Source of the DNA: JBEIHX01 sp040381075
GTDB lineage: Bacteria; Pseudomonadota; Alphaproteobacteria; Caulobacterales; Aquidulcibacteraceae
DNA length: 54,460 nt
Assembly (NCBI GenBank): GCA_040381075.1
Contig: JBEIHX010000025.1
Span: 1 to 54,460 of the forward strand
Direction: 5' to 3'
Shown here: positions 35,654 through 44,039 of the stretch, piece by piece
Numbering within the stretch: position 1 is the stretch's first letter
Layout: the number at the start of each line of letters is the position of its first letter
Made by a program: the position numbers and the translations under genes
The notes under the pieces: generated by a model
What the model was told of the DNA's origin: nothing
The model's input: only the letters and a program-made list of their open reading frames with translations
Database searches by the model: none

Positions 35654-37102
35654 ATGCGCCAATATCTGAAATTCTACATCGACGGCGAATGGGTTGATCC
35701 GGTCGAGCCGCGCACCCACCATGTGATCGACCCGTCCACCGAAGAGCCATGCGCGGTCATCTCGCTCGGATCCGCACAGGACGTCGACAAGGCGGTCGCA
35801 GCCGCGCGGCGCGCGTTTGAAGGTTATTCCCAGTGGTCGATCGAACAGCGGCTGGAACTGCTTCACAAGATCATGGCGGCGTATCAGAAGCGTCTCGGCG
35901 ATCTTGCAGAAGCAGTCTCCATGGAGATGGGCGCGCCGATGTGGCTCGCCACCGCGGCCCAGGCGCCGTCCGGTCTCGGACACTTCGCCTCCACCGTTCA
36001 GGCGCTGAAGAACCTGCACTGGGAAGAGCAGAAGGGCGCGACGCATATCATCCGTGAGCCAATCGGGGTGTGCGGCTTCATCACGCCCTGGAACTGGCCG
36101 CTCAACCAGATCGCCTGCAAGGTTGCTCCCGCGATCGCTGCCGGCTGCACCATGGTGCTGAAGCCTTCCGAGCTGTCGCCGATCAACGCCATGATCTTTG
36201 CCGAGATCATGCACGAAGCCGGCGTTCCGAAAGGGGTGTTCAATCTCGTCAACGGCGACGGTCCAGGCGTCGGCCAGGCGATGAGCGCACATCCCGGCGT
36301 CGACATGATGAGCTTTACCGGCTCCACCCGCGCCGGGATCCTTGTCGCCAAGGCGAGCGCCGACACGGTCAAGCGGGTCGCCCAGGAACTGGGCGGCAAG
36401 TCGCCGAATATCGTTCTTGCGGATGCGGATCTGCAAAAGGCGGTCGCCGGCGGCGTGATGCACATGATGCTCAACTCAGGCCAGAGCTGCAACGCGCCAA
36501 GCCGCATGCTGGTGCCTGCCGGCCTGCATGATCAGGCGGCCGAAATCGCCGCCGCAGTGCTCGCCTCCGTGAAGGTCGGCGATCCCAGGACGGCTGCGCC
36601 CGGTCAGATCGGCCCGGTCGCCAACGCCAATCAGTTCGCCAAGATCCAGGGGCTGATCCAGACGGGCATCGACGAGGGCGCGCGCCTTCTCGGAGGCGGC
36701 GTCGGGCGGCCAGAGGGCTTCAACAAGGGCTATTATGTGCGCCCGACAATCTTCGCCGGAGCGACGGAGACAATGACCATCGCGCGCGAGGAGATCTTCG
36801 GACCGGTTCTGACAATCCTGCCGTACAAGGACGAAGAAGACGCCATCCGGATGGCCAACGACACCCCGTACGGCCTGTCGAGCTATGTGCAGTCCGGGTC
36901 GCTGGATCATGCGCGCGCCGTCGCCCGGCGGATCCGGGCAGGCAACGTGCACATCAATGGCGCCCAGCTCGACCCCATGAATGGTCCGTTCGGCGGCTAC
37001 AAGCAGTCCGGCAACGGGCGGGAGTGGGGCGAGTGGGGCCTGCACGACTTCCTGGAGATCAAGGGCGTGTTCGGTTGGGAAGCGCCGAAGGCGGCTGAGT
37101 AA
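35654..37102 (+). CDS. Aldehyde dehydrogenase family protein
   Basis: 482 residues from ATG 35654 with GGGAGGG upstream. NAD-binding TPWNWP and the KPSELSP and GSTRAG motifs are present; the general base is Glu245 in QELGGKSPNIV and the catalytic nucleophile is Cys279 in NSGQSCNAPSR. It oxidises an aldehyde to the acid; the substrate is not evident. Monocistronic, with a long minisatellite beyond its stop. Confidence 0.94.
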   Translation: MRQYLKFYIDGEWVDPVEPRTHHVIDPSTEEPCAVISLGSAQDVDKAVAAARRAFEGYSQWSIEQRLELLHKIMAAYQKRLGDLAEAVSMEMGAPMWLATAAQAPSGLGHFASTVQALKNLHWEEQKGATHIIREPIGVCGFITPWNWPLNQIACKVAPAIAAGCTMVLKPSELSPINAMIFAEIMHEAGVPKGVFNLVNGDGPGVGQAMSAHPGVDMMSFTGSTRAGILVAKASADTVKRVAQELGGKSPNIVLADADLQKAVAGGVMHMMLNSGQSCNAPSRMLVPAGLHDQAAEIAAAVLASVKVGDPRTAAPGQIGPVANANQFAKIQGLIQTGIDEGARLLGGGVGRPEGFNKGYYVRPTIFAGATETMTIAREEIFGPVLTILPYKDEEDAIRMANDTPYGLSSYVQSGSLDHARAVARRIRAGNVHINGAQLDPMNGPFGGYKQSGNGREWGEWGLHDFLEIKGVFGWEAPKAAE

Positions 37103-37530
37103 GCCGGCGCGAAGATGGCGGGCGGCGCATCCTGCAGACGCCCGCCCGCCACATCCCCCGCCAACACACTGGCTCCAATCCCAAAGTCCAGACGCGACGT
37201 CGCGCCACCCGCCGGAAACCGGTCATGCCCCCGGTCCATGCCCCCAGTCCATGCCCCCAGTCCATGCCCCCAGTCCATGCCCCCAGTCCATGCCCCCAGT
37301 CCATGCCCTTAGTCCATGCCCCCAGTCAGGCGGCGACGCCCGCGCCGGTCTACGCACAACCACGCCCCCCATCGGTCGCCGGGGCGGGACGTGCTATGGG
37401 TGTTCGGGCGTCGATCAGGCAGCGTGTCGCGCGCCTTCGTCCGGAGCCGCCGGACTGCCGGCCCCCGCCTGCTGACGAGACCTTTCACGCGTGTGAGAGA
37501 TCCTGATCCGATCAGCGCTGGAGGCATGTC
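37103..37530. other. 428-base gap after aldehyde dehydrogenase gene
   Basis: Holds the 13-bp minisatellite (37224-37327). No supported gene; open frames here are created by the repeat, whose 13-bp unit cycles through all three frames. Confidence 0.6.
37224..37327. repeat. 13-bp tandem repeat x8
   Basis: Eight copies of CATGCCCCCAGTC with anchors every 13 bases from 37224 to 37315. The first copy (GGTC) and seventh copy (CCTTAG) carry substitutions. It is the longest simple tandem array in the window. Confidence 0.96.
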
Positions 37531-37938
37531 ATGGCCAGACCCCGCACGTCACCTCACGGCGCCGAGGCCCGCGCCGCCGCGGGGGCCTATCACGATCTGG
37601 CGCCGCTCTGGCTCAAATGGACAGCCGGCCCTCTCGCCCCGATGTCGGGCCTCCTGCTCTGGGAACGCATGGCGCGGGCGCAGATCGATCTGCAGCGTCA
37701 GGTCAGCGACGCGCTGCGCGCCGCCGTGCGCCAACAGCAGGATGCAGCCCTGGCCATGATCGACACTCTGGTGCTTGACGCTTCGGCGCACGGCTTCAGG
37801 ACCATGCCCGAGGCGTTTTGGGCCGTCACAGGCGCGTTGTCGCGGGAGTGGCGCGACATCGCCGCACAGGGCGTTGCTTCGCCGGCTGGGCGCGGCGGCG
37901 GCGTGCGCGCAAACCGCAGGGACGCCGCGCGCGCCTGA
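37531..37938 (+). CDS. Hypothetical small helical protein
   Basis: 135 residues, not recognised. GGAGG lies 6-10 bases before ATG 37531. The central part (about 40-85) is amphipathic and Ala/Gln/Arg-rich with RQVSDALRAAVRQQQDAALAMIDTL, plausibly a coiled coil. It could be a phasin-like surface-binding protein, but that is a guess. No signal peptide. Confidence 0.55.
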   Translation: MARPRTSPHGAEARAAAGAYHDLAPLWLKWTAGPLAPMSGLLLWERMARAQIDLQRQVSDALRAAVRQQQDAALAMIDTLVLDASAHGFRTMPEAFWAVTGALSREWRDIAAQGVASPAGRGGGVRANRRDAARA

Positions 37939-37961
37939 GAGCCTGTTAAAGAGCCTGTTAA
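37938..37961. repeat. 12-bp direct repeat x2
   Basis: AGAGCCTGTTAA occurs twice in succession straight after the small helical protein gene. Confidence 0.75.
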
Positions 37962-37994
37962 GGGGGCTCTTACCTCGATTTGCGATCGTTGGGC

Positions 37995-39110
37995 ATGACG
38001 CTCGCCTACCCGCAGGATCTCCGGCCCCTCACGACGCTGCGGTTCGTGGCCGCGGTCTGGCTCCTTGCCTACCATTTCCGCGACCGGCTCGGGCTTGACC
38101 TCGGCGCATTGTCGGGAACCATCGCGCTCGGCAGCCTGGGGGTCGACCTCTTCTTCATCCTGTCAGGCTTCATCCTTGCGCACGTCTATGCCGGGAAGGT
38201 TGAAAGCGGGAGCTACGCGCACGTCGACTTCCTGGTGAACCGGATCGCGCGGGTCTATCCGCTGCATCTGGCGACCCTTGCGGCGATGGTGATCCTGTGG
38301 GCAGGGGCCAGAACACTGGGCGTGCGTTTTCCCGAGGAGGCCTTCAGGCTCACCGATCTGCCGGCCCATCTGGCGATGGTCCATGCCTGGGGCTTCACCG
38401 AAACGGTCGGCTGGAACTTTCCCTCGTGGTCCATCAGCGCCGAATGGTTCGCCTATCTTCTGTTTCCGGTTTTCGCCGGAGTCTGGCTCGCCTTCGGCCG
38501 GCGCCCGATTCTTGGCTTATCGGCGGCCTTCGCGCTGCTGCTGGTCTGCTACACGGCCGGGGAGCACATTTTCGCACGCGACTTCACGGAACTCACGGCG
38601 CAGAACGGCGCCCTGCGGATCGTCCCATCCTTCGCCATTGGCGTCGCGCTCTATCTGACAGGGCGCAGTCATCGCCTGGCGCAGGGCTGGGCCTGGCCGC
38701 TCGCAGGCCTGGCCCTCGCTGGGGTGGTTGGGGCGACATCGCTCCGCCTGGACACCCTGTGGGCGTGGCCAGGCCTCGCGCTTGGCGTCTTCGCCCTCGC
38801 CGAGGTCGCGCGCCAGGGACGTGACGGCGCGTTCGGCGGGCGCGCCGCGGTCTATTGCGGGGAAATCTCCTACGCCATGTATATGGTCCATCTCCCCGTG
38901 GACATTGTCTACTTCCAGGCGGCCGCGCGGCTCGGCCTGTCGCAGGAGAGCCCCCTCGCCGTGCGCGTCCTCGCCTGGATCGGCGTGTTCGTCGCCGTGA
39001 TCATCGCTGCTGCGATCGCCCACCACCTGATCGAACGTCCGGCCCGGGAGCGGATCCGCGCCTGGTGGATGCGCCGGCGCGCCCGCCTGAAGGCCGCAGG
39101 GACGACGTGA
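37995..39110 (+). CDS. Acyltransferase 3 family membrane protein
   Basis: 371 residues with about ten membrane helices. Opening LTTLRFVAAVWLLAYHF carries the essential R and H of the family, then LGVDLFFILSGFILAHVY. The end has HHLIERPARERIRAWW. OafA/YrhL-type proteins transfer acetyl or other acyl groups to surface polysaccharides or lipids. A TTG 15 bases upstream is in frame, but ATG 37995 is preferred. Confidence 0.92.
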   Translation: MTLAYPQDLRPLTTLRFVAAVWLLAYHFRDRLGLDLGALSGTIALGSLGVDLFFILSGFILAHVYAGKVESGSYAHVDFLVNRIARVYPLHLATLAAMVILWAGARTLGVRFPEEAFRLTDLPAHLAMVHAWGFTETVGWNFPSWSISAEWFAYLLFPVFAGVWLAFGRRPILGLSAAFALLLVCYTAGEHIFARDFTELTAQNGALRIVPSFAIGVALYLTGRSHRLAQGWAWPLAGLALAGVVGATSLRLDTLWAWPGLALGVFALAEVARQGRDGAFGGRAAVYCGEISYAMYMVHLPVDIVYFQAAARLGLSQESPLAVRVLAWIGVFVAVIIAAAIAHHLIERPARERIRAWWMRRRARLKAAGTT

Positions 39111-39282
39111 TCGCACCCGCGCGCAGTCTGGCCCAACGTCGCCTGGGCGCCAGGGCCTTTGTCGTTGTCGACGTCCGGCGCATGGTCCTGACACCCGCCA
39201 GGTCCGCCACGGATCCAGCCCTGCGTCTGACCGCGGTTGCGACTGACCACATGGCGACTCAGGACGGCCTGCCCCCACCGCC

Positions 39283-39334
39283 CGCCCGGATTGCCGGCCC
39301 GGATTTGAGGCCCGGATTTCAGGCATCCGGGCCC
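39283..39334. repeat. 13-bp degenerate tandem repeat x4
   Basis: GGCCCGGATTTGA (39296) and GGCCCGGATTTCA (39309), flanked by more diverged 13-base copies on each side. Non-coding, before the adenylate-forming enzyme gene. Confidence 0.75.
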
Positions 39335-39389
39335 ATCGCCCGCAATGGACACGCCGCCCAATGCTGCCTAGCTTCGCCGGCAGGGCTCG

Positions 39390-40682
39390 ATGGGGCGTCA
39401 CACGGTGCAGATTGACGCCATCGCCAATGTTCTGCGGGCCTATGCGGCGGCGCGCTGGCGCGCCAGCCGGCTGACGAGCCGAGATGCGGTCGCCGCTCAC
39501 CAGCGCAGCCGGCTGAACCGCCTCCTGCGGCGCGCCGCCCGTGAGTTGAGCTACTACCGCGCCTGCGCAGGCCGCCCCTTCGAGCTCTGGCCGGTTATCG
39601 ACAAGGCGGAGCTGCTCGCCCACTTTTCTGAAATGAACCGCGCGGGACTGAGCCTTGAGCGGGTCAGGCAGACGCTGTCGGCCGGCGGCGACCGCGTGGC
39701 GGGCCATCTCGTCGGCATGAGCACCGGAACCAGCGGCAACCGTGGCTACTATGTCATCTCGCAGGCTGAACGCTTTGTCTGGCTGGGGACCATCCTCGCC
39801 AAAGCGCTGCCCGACGCCCTGTGGACGCGTCACCGCGTGGCGCTGGCGCTGCCTGCATTGTCCGGCCTGTACACCTCCGCCGCGGCCGGCAGCCGCATCG
39901 CCCTGCAGTTCTTTGACCTCGCGGCCGGGCCCGAAAGCTGGGTCGACAGGCTGCGCGCCTTTTCGCCCGACACGATTGTCGCCCCGCCCAAGGCGCTGCG
40001 CTGGCTCGCCGAGCAGGGCGCTCTGGGCGCGGCCAACATCTTTTCGGGCGCCGAGGTGCTCGACCCGCTCGACAGGGACGTGATCGAAGCTGCGTCGGGC
40101 GCGCGCGTGCGCGAGATTTACATGGCCACCGAAGGCCTGTTCGGCGTGAGCTGCAGTCAGGGGGTCCTGCATCTTGCCGAAGACGTGGTGCATTTTGAAT
40201 TCGCTCGACCGGATGCTCCAGGCGCACTCGTGTGTCCCATCGTCACGGATTTCACGCGGCGCGCGCAGGGCATGATCCGATACCGGATGAATGATCTGCT
40301 TGAGCTTGATCACGCCCCGTGCCCGTGCGGGTCGGCGCTGCAGGCGGTCCGCCGGATTGAGGGGCGCAGCGACGACGCCTTTCTGCTGCCCGACCAGAGC
40401 GGTGTCCAGAGGATGGTCACGCCAGACGTCCTGCGCAACGCCGTGGTCGACGCAGATCCGGCGATCCTTCATTTTCGCGTCACACAGACCGCCCGATCAC
40501 ACATCATCGTTGATCTCGACGCAGCGCTCGACGGCGCGGTCGACGCGCGTGTGCGCAATTGTCTGGCCGCGGCGCTGGCCCGGCGCAATCTGTATCCGGA
40601 CATCATCATCAGGCGCGGCCTCACCACTGATTACTCGCGCAAACTTCGCAGGGTCTGCCGGCAATGGCCGCCAGCAGGCTGA
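39390..40682 (+). CDS. Putative adenylate-forming enzyme, F390 synthetase-related
   Basis: 430 residues resembling the PaaK/coenzyme F390 synthetase branch of AMP-forming enzymes. The nucleotide loop is STGTSGNRG (111-119), then IYMATEGLFGVSC, GMIRYRMNDLLEL and CPCGS. Such enzymes activate a carboxylate as an acyl-adenylate; the substrate is unknown. The neighbours (KAS III-like, reductase and MBL genes on the other strand) suggest a shared acyl pathway. Confidence 0.8.
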   Translation: MGRHTVQIDAIANVLRAYAAARWRASRLTSRDAVAAHQRSRLNRLLRRAARELSYYRACAGRPFELWPVIDKAELLAHFSEMNRAGLSLERVRQTLSAGGDRVAGHLVGMSTGTSGNRGYYVISQAERFVWLGTILAKALPDALWTRHRVALALPALSGLYTSAAAGSRIALQFFDLAAGPESWVDRLRAFSPDTIVAPPKALRWLAEQGALGAANIFSGAEVLDPLDRDVIEAASGARVREIYMATEGLFGVSCSQGVLHLAEDVVHFEFARPDAPGALVCPIVTDFTRRAQGMIRYRMNDLLELDHAPCPCGSALQAVRRIEGRSDDAFLLPDQSGVQRMVTPDVLRNAVVDADPAILHFRVTQTARSHIIVDLDAALDGAVDARVRNCLAAALARRNLYPDIIIRRGLTTDYSRKLRRVCRQWPPAG

Positions 40683-40721
40683 CTGGTCTGGCACGCCCAC
40701 GCGGTCTGACGAACCGCCGCG

Positions 40722-40747
40722 CCCCGACATTGCGCCTCGACATTGCG
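40722..40747. repeat. 13-bp tandem repeat x2
   Basis: CCCCGACATTGCG and CCTCGACATTGCG in direct succession, in the gap between two convergent genes. Confidence 0.75.
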
Positions 40748-40817
40748 ACCTGGCCCTGGCGCCATCCGGCATGACCAGGCGGCCACATCCGGGGTCTGCG
40801 CCGACCCCCTGCAGCCG

Positions 40818-41669
40818 TCATGGCGCAGCAGGTCGCGGCGTGATTTCAGCGGCGCGTTCAGGGCAGTGGCACGGCGTCAGGCGCAGATCCGGGTTGCGCA
40901 CCATCAGGCAATGCAGCGCGTGAAGCGTGGCGCGGGTTTGCCGCGTGTCGCCGAGCCAGCCGGATGACAGCGCGGGCGCAGGTCGATCGCGCCGGATCGC
41001 CTCCAGCGACCAGGCCGCATCAGCGACCAGCAGATGCAGGCCCCATCGCGCGTCCCGCAGCGCAAGACCCCAATGGCCAGGGCAATGCCCAGGCAGCTCG
41101 ACACCCAGCAGGGACCCATCGCCGAGAATATCAACCCCAACCTCCAGCGGTGCGAAATCGGGCGCGAGCGACGTTGGGCGGGCGGCCTCGAAGAAACGGG
41201 CGCGCGCAGGAAGATCGGCCGGCAGCAATCCCGGCAACAGGCCGCGCCGGGTGGCGTCAAACCGCCCACGCGCCGAAAGATCGTCGAGCCCGGCCCTCGC
41301 GCAATGGATCGCTGCATTCGGGAATGCATGCAGCCCCGCGACATGATCGCCATGAAAGTGCGACAGGATCACGTGTCGGACGGCCGCCGGGTCATGGCCC
41401 AGGGCGCGGCACTGACTGGCCGCATCAGCCCCGTCCGGCAGTCGGACAGGGGTCGTCCATCGGTACAGCGCTTCAGGCAGGGATCGGGTGGCCTCGAGGA
41501 ACGCCCGGTCATAGCCGGTGTCAAAGAGGATCGGGCCTTCATCCGGATGGATCAGCAACATCGCCACAGCCGGAAAATCGACGGGACGAAAACTGCCGCC
41601 GCGGATCGTCATCACCTGTGGATGGCGGCAGGCCCCCGTCAACAGCGGAATGGTCTGGATCTCACGCAT
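40818..41669 (-). CDS. MBL-fold metallo-hydrolase
   Basis: 283 residues from ATG 41669, which overlaps the reductase stop by 8 bases. The metal motif HFHGDH is His104-x-His106-x-Asp108-His109, preceded by LFDTGYD, and GHCPGHWGLAL supplies a further ligand. It may be a lactonase or thioesterase-like hydrolase acting on an acyl product of the cluster (inference). A longer upstream frame runs through the reductase gene and is rejected. Confidence 0.87.
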   Translation of the reverse strand: MREIQTIPLLTGACRHPQVMTIRGGSFRPVDFPAVAMLLIHPDEGPILFDTGYDRAFLEATRSLPEALYRWTTPVRLPDGADAASQCRALGHDPAAVRHVILSHFHGDHVAGLHAFPNAAIHCARAGLDDLSARGRFDATRRGLLPGLLPADLPARARFFEAARPTSLAPDFAPLEVGVDILGDGSLLGVELPGHCPGHWGLALRDARWGLHLLVADAAWSLEAIRRDRPAPALSSGWLGDTRQTRATLHALHCLMVRNPDLRLTPCHCPERAAEITPRPAAP

Positions 41670-42654
41670 CCGCACGCTCCTCAAGCGCCCAGTCGATCGC
41701 GTCGAGCGGGGAGACAGCCGGCGCCCATCCCAGCTTCTGGCGCGCCGCGCGGAGGTCGAAGGTCTGCGACCAGCCCAGCGCCATTGCGGCATAGACCGTC
41801 ACGGCGGGCTCGTCGGCATCGGGCGTCAGGCGGGCCGCCAACTCAGCCATGTGGGCCATCCCCAGAACCAGATGGGCAGGCAGGCGGATGAACCGGATGC
41901 GCATGCCGAGCCGGTCGAACACATGGCCCGCAAGCCTTTCCAGAGAGATGGGCTGGCCCCCGGAGATGTTGAAAACCTGCCCGCTCAGCGGTTCGCACCG
42001 CGCCTCGGCTGCGAGCAGTGCGGCGCACACGTCGCGCGCATCCGTCGGTTCAATCAGGGCCCGGCCATAGCCTGGCAGGGGCATGCGCCCCCGTCTGGCG
42101 GCGCTCAGGAGACGCGGCAGGAGAACGGTGTCGTGGGGACTGACAATCGCGCGCGGGCGCACCGCAACGGTGGCGAAACCCGGGCGGCCCGCCGACGCCA
42201 CCAGCCGCTCCGCCGCAAGTTTGGTCGCGGCGTAGGCGTTGACCGGACGGCGCGGCCGGGGAGCATCTTCCGTAAGGCCGATCTGGCGCCTGGCGCAGGT
42301 GTAGATCGACGGCGTGGAGGTGAAGATGAAGCGGGCGCACCCGGCGTTTCGGGCGGCGTCCAGAAGGCGCTGGGTCGCGACCACATTTGCGGTGACAAAG
42401 GCGTCCGGCGATCCCCATGGCGACGAGCGCGCAGCCAGGTGAAACACCGCCTCCACACCCTCCACCAACGGCCGCAATTCGTCGACCGCCAGATCGGCGG
42501 GGACAAATGCCGCGCCAAGGCTGGCGAGCTCGCCGCCGCGCATGCGATCCCGGCCCGTGGCGATGACCTGTCTGCCCTGGGCGAGAAGCGCCGGGACAAG
42601 AACCCGCCCCAGTCCGCCGGTGGCGCCGGTGACCAGCGCAGGCCCGCTCACCAC
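41662..42654 (-). CDS. NAD-dependent epimerase/dehydratase family reductase
   Basis: 330 residues, GTG start overlapping the KAS III-like stop. Rossmann VTGATGGLG (8-16), FHLAARSS, and catalytic Tyr141/Lys145 (YAATK). It resembles 3-beta-HSD/OleD-like reductases of beta-keto or 2-alkyl-3-ketoacid substrates more than sugar epimerases. This fits a product of the adjacent KAS III-like enzyme being its substrate (inference). Confidence 0.87.
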   Translation of the reverse strand: MVSGPALVTGATGGLGRVLVPALLAQGRQVIATGRDRMRGGELASLGAAFVPADLAVDELRPLVEGVEAVFHLAARSSPWGSPDAFVTANVVATQRLLDAARNAGCARFIFTSTPSIYTCARRQIGLTEDAPRPRRPVNAYAATKLAAERLVASAGRPGFATVAVRPRAIVSPHDTVLLPRLLSAARRGRMPLPGYGRALIEPTDARDVCAALLAAEARCEPLSGQVFNISGGQPISLERLAGHVFDRLGMRIRFIRLPAHLVLGMAHMAELAARLTPDADEPAVTVYAAMALGWSQTFDLRAARQKLGWAPAVSPLDAIDWALEERADA

Positions 42655-43643
42655 CGGATCACCGCCCCGCCGAGCGACACGCCGGCGGACGTCCCAATGA
42701 TCAGTCCCAGTTCGCCGGCCTTCAGACGGCCTTCGCTGCGGGCGGTCGCCAGGGCGAATGGAATGCTGGTGGCGATCAGATTTCCGACCTCGGCGAACAG
42801 GTCACATGTCTTGCGCTCGCCGTCGACCACAGCGCGCTTGAGGTGGGCGAGCGCGGGACGGCTGGCCTGATGGGGAACGATGACGGCAAGCTCGTCCGGG
42901 TCAGCTCCCGCCCTCGCAAACAAGTCGCGCATGAAGCCCGGAAAGCGGCGGGCGGTGGCGCGGAACACCCCCGGCCCATCCATACGGAACTTCGCGCCAG
43001 CGAGAAAACCGTTGAGGTCTGCCTCCGGACGAAGCCGGGTGCCGCCGGCTTCCAGACGGCACAGATCCGCACCATCGCCATACGTGCGCAGCAGCTGCGC
43101 CAGGCACAGATGCGGCCCCCCCGCCTCCAGCGCGATGGCGGCCGCCCCGTCGCCGAACAGCACAGACGCCTCCGGGTCGCCATAGTCGAGCGCGGCGCTG
43201 GCGATGTCTGCGCTGACGATCAGCGCACGCCGCCAGTCGCCCAGCGCAAAGCCCGCCAGCACCCGCTCAAACGCCAGCAGAAAGGACAGGCAGGTCGCGT
43301 TGACGTCAAAGGCGGGCACGCCGCTCGCGCCGATCCCCAGCCGCCGCTGCACAAGCGTCGCGGTTGCGGGGATGGGCTGCTCCATCACGCCGCAGGCCGA
43401 AATGATGACGTCGAGAGATCCCGCGGCCCATCCGGCTTCAGCCAGGGCCTGGGCGGCGGCGCGCGCCGCCATCCAACTCGATGTTTCGTCCGCCGAGGCC
43501 CGATGCCGGCTCACCACGCCAAAGGTTTGCGTCACCGCGCCCGGCGCAAGACCGGTCAGTCGATCAAGCTCCGAAGCGGTTATGACATCACGCGGCAGAT
43601 ATCTGCCGGTTCCCGCGATGCCAAAACGACGCTCAACGGACAT
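42648..43643 (-). CDS. 3-oxoacyl-ACP synthase III family protein
   Basis: 331 residues from ATG 43643. The thiolase-fold triad is intact: Cys118 (FDVNATCLSF), His258 (VPHQASRPAL), Asn288 (GNLIATSIP). It condenses an acyl-CoA with a malonyl or second acyl unit. It is the first gene of a reverse operon with the reductase and MBL hydrolase. The location away from plsX/fab genes argues for a specialised role rather than the housekeeping FabH. Confidence 0.9.
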   Translation of the reverse strand: MSVERRFGIAGTGRYLPRDVITASELDRLTGLAPGAVTQTFGVVSRHRASADETSSWMAARAAAQALAEAGWAAGSLDVIISACGVMEQPIPATATLVQRRLGIGASGVPAFDVNATCLSFLLAFERVLAGFALGDWRRALIVSADIASAALDYGDPEASVLFGDGAAAIALEAGGPHLCLAQLLRTYGDGADLCRLEAGGTRLRPEADLNGFLAGAKFRMDGPGVFRATARRFPGFMRDLFARAGADPDELAVIVPHQASRPALAHLKRAVVDGERKTCDLFAEVGNLIATSIPFALATARSEGRLKAGELGLIIGTSAGVSLGGAVIRW

Positions 43644-44039
43644 TTGGATCCCCTCAATCCGATCGCGCGTCGGGCGCCATCGGCGACACCCTACAGCCAT
43701 TGGGCCCCGCGTCGACTCCTGCATGGCGGCGCCGAACGCCGCGCCGCCGGTCCCGGCAGGCTCTTGGCCGGCCTGCCGCCCCGCCCCCGCCGCCCCGCCC
43801 CCGCCGCCACAGCCGCCACGCGCGCTGCGACGGTCGCGTCGTGGGGGCCTCACCCCATCCCTGCGCACGGTCAGGCGCCCCAGACCGGGGGGGGCCCCAG
43901 ACCGGGGGGGGCCCCAGACCGGGGGGGGGCCCAGACCGGGGCCCATGCGCCTGCAGGGGCCCCGGATGGTTTCGTGGGCCTGTCTGCCGGCTGACACAGG
44001 CGGTCCCGCCGGGCAGGACGCCAGCCTTCATCGCCTGCG
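43644..44039. other. 396-base gap upstream of the KAS III-like gene
   Basis: No supported gene. It contains the G8/G9 repeat (43878-43944) about 240-300 bases upstream of the reverse-strand start. The promoter of the KAS III operon must lie here, but I cannot place it. Confidence 0.6.
43878..43944. repeat. 17-bp tandem repeat with poly-G tracts
   Basis: CCCCAGACC followed by G8 (43887-43894), G8 (43904-43911), G9 (43921-43929) and a shortened last copy with G4. Runs of this length are slippage-prone. Confidence 0.92.

Noticed and set aside
37225..37506. Pro/His/Met-rich protein encoded by the 13-bp array
   Set aside because: All six frames are open because of the repeat; composition is an artefact.
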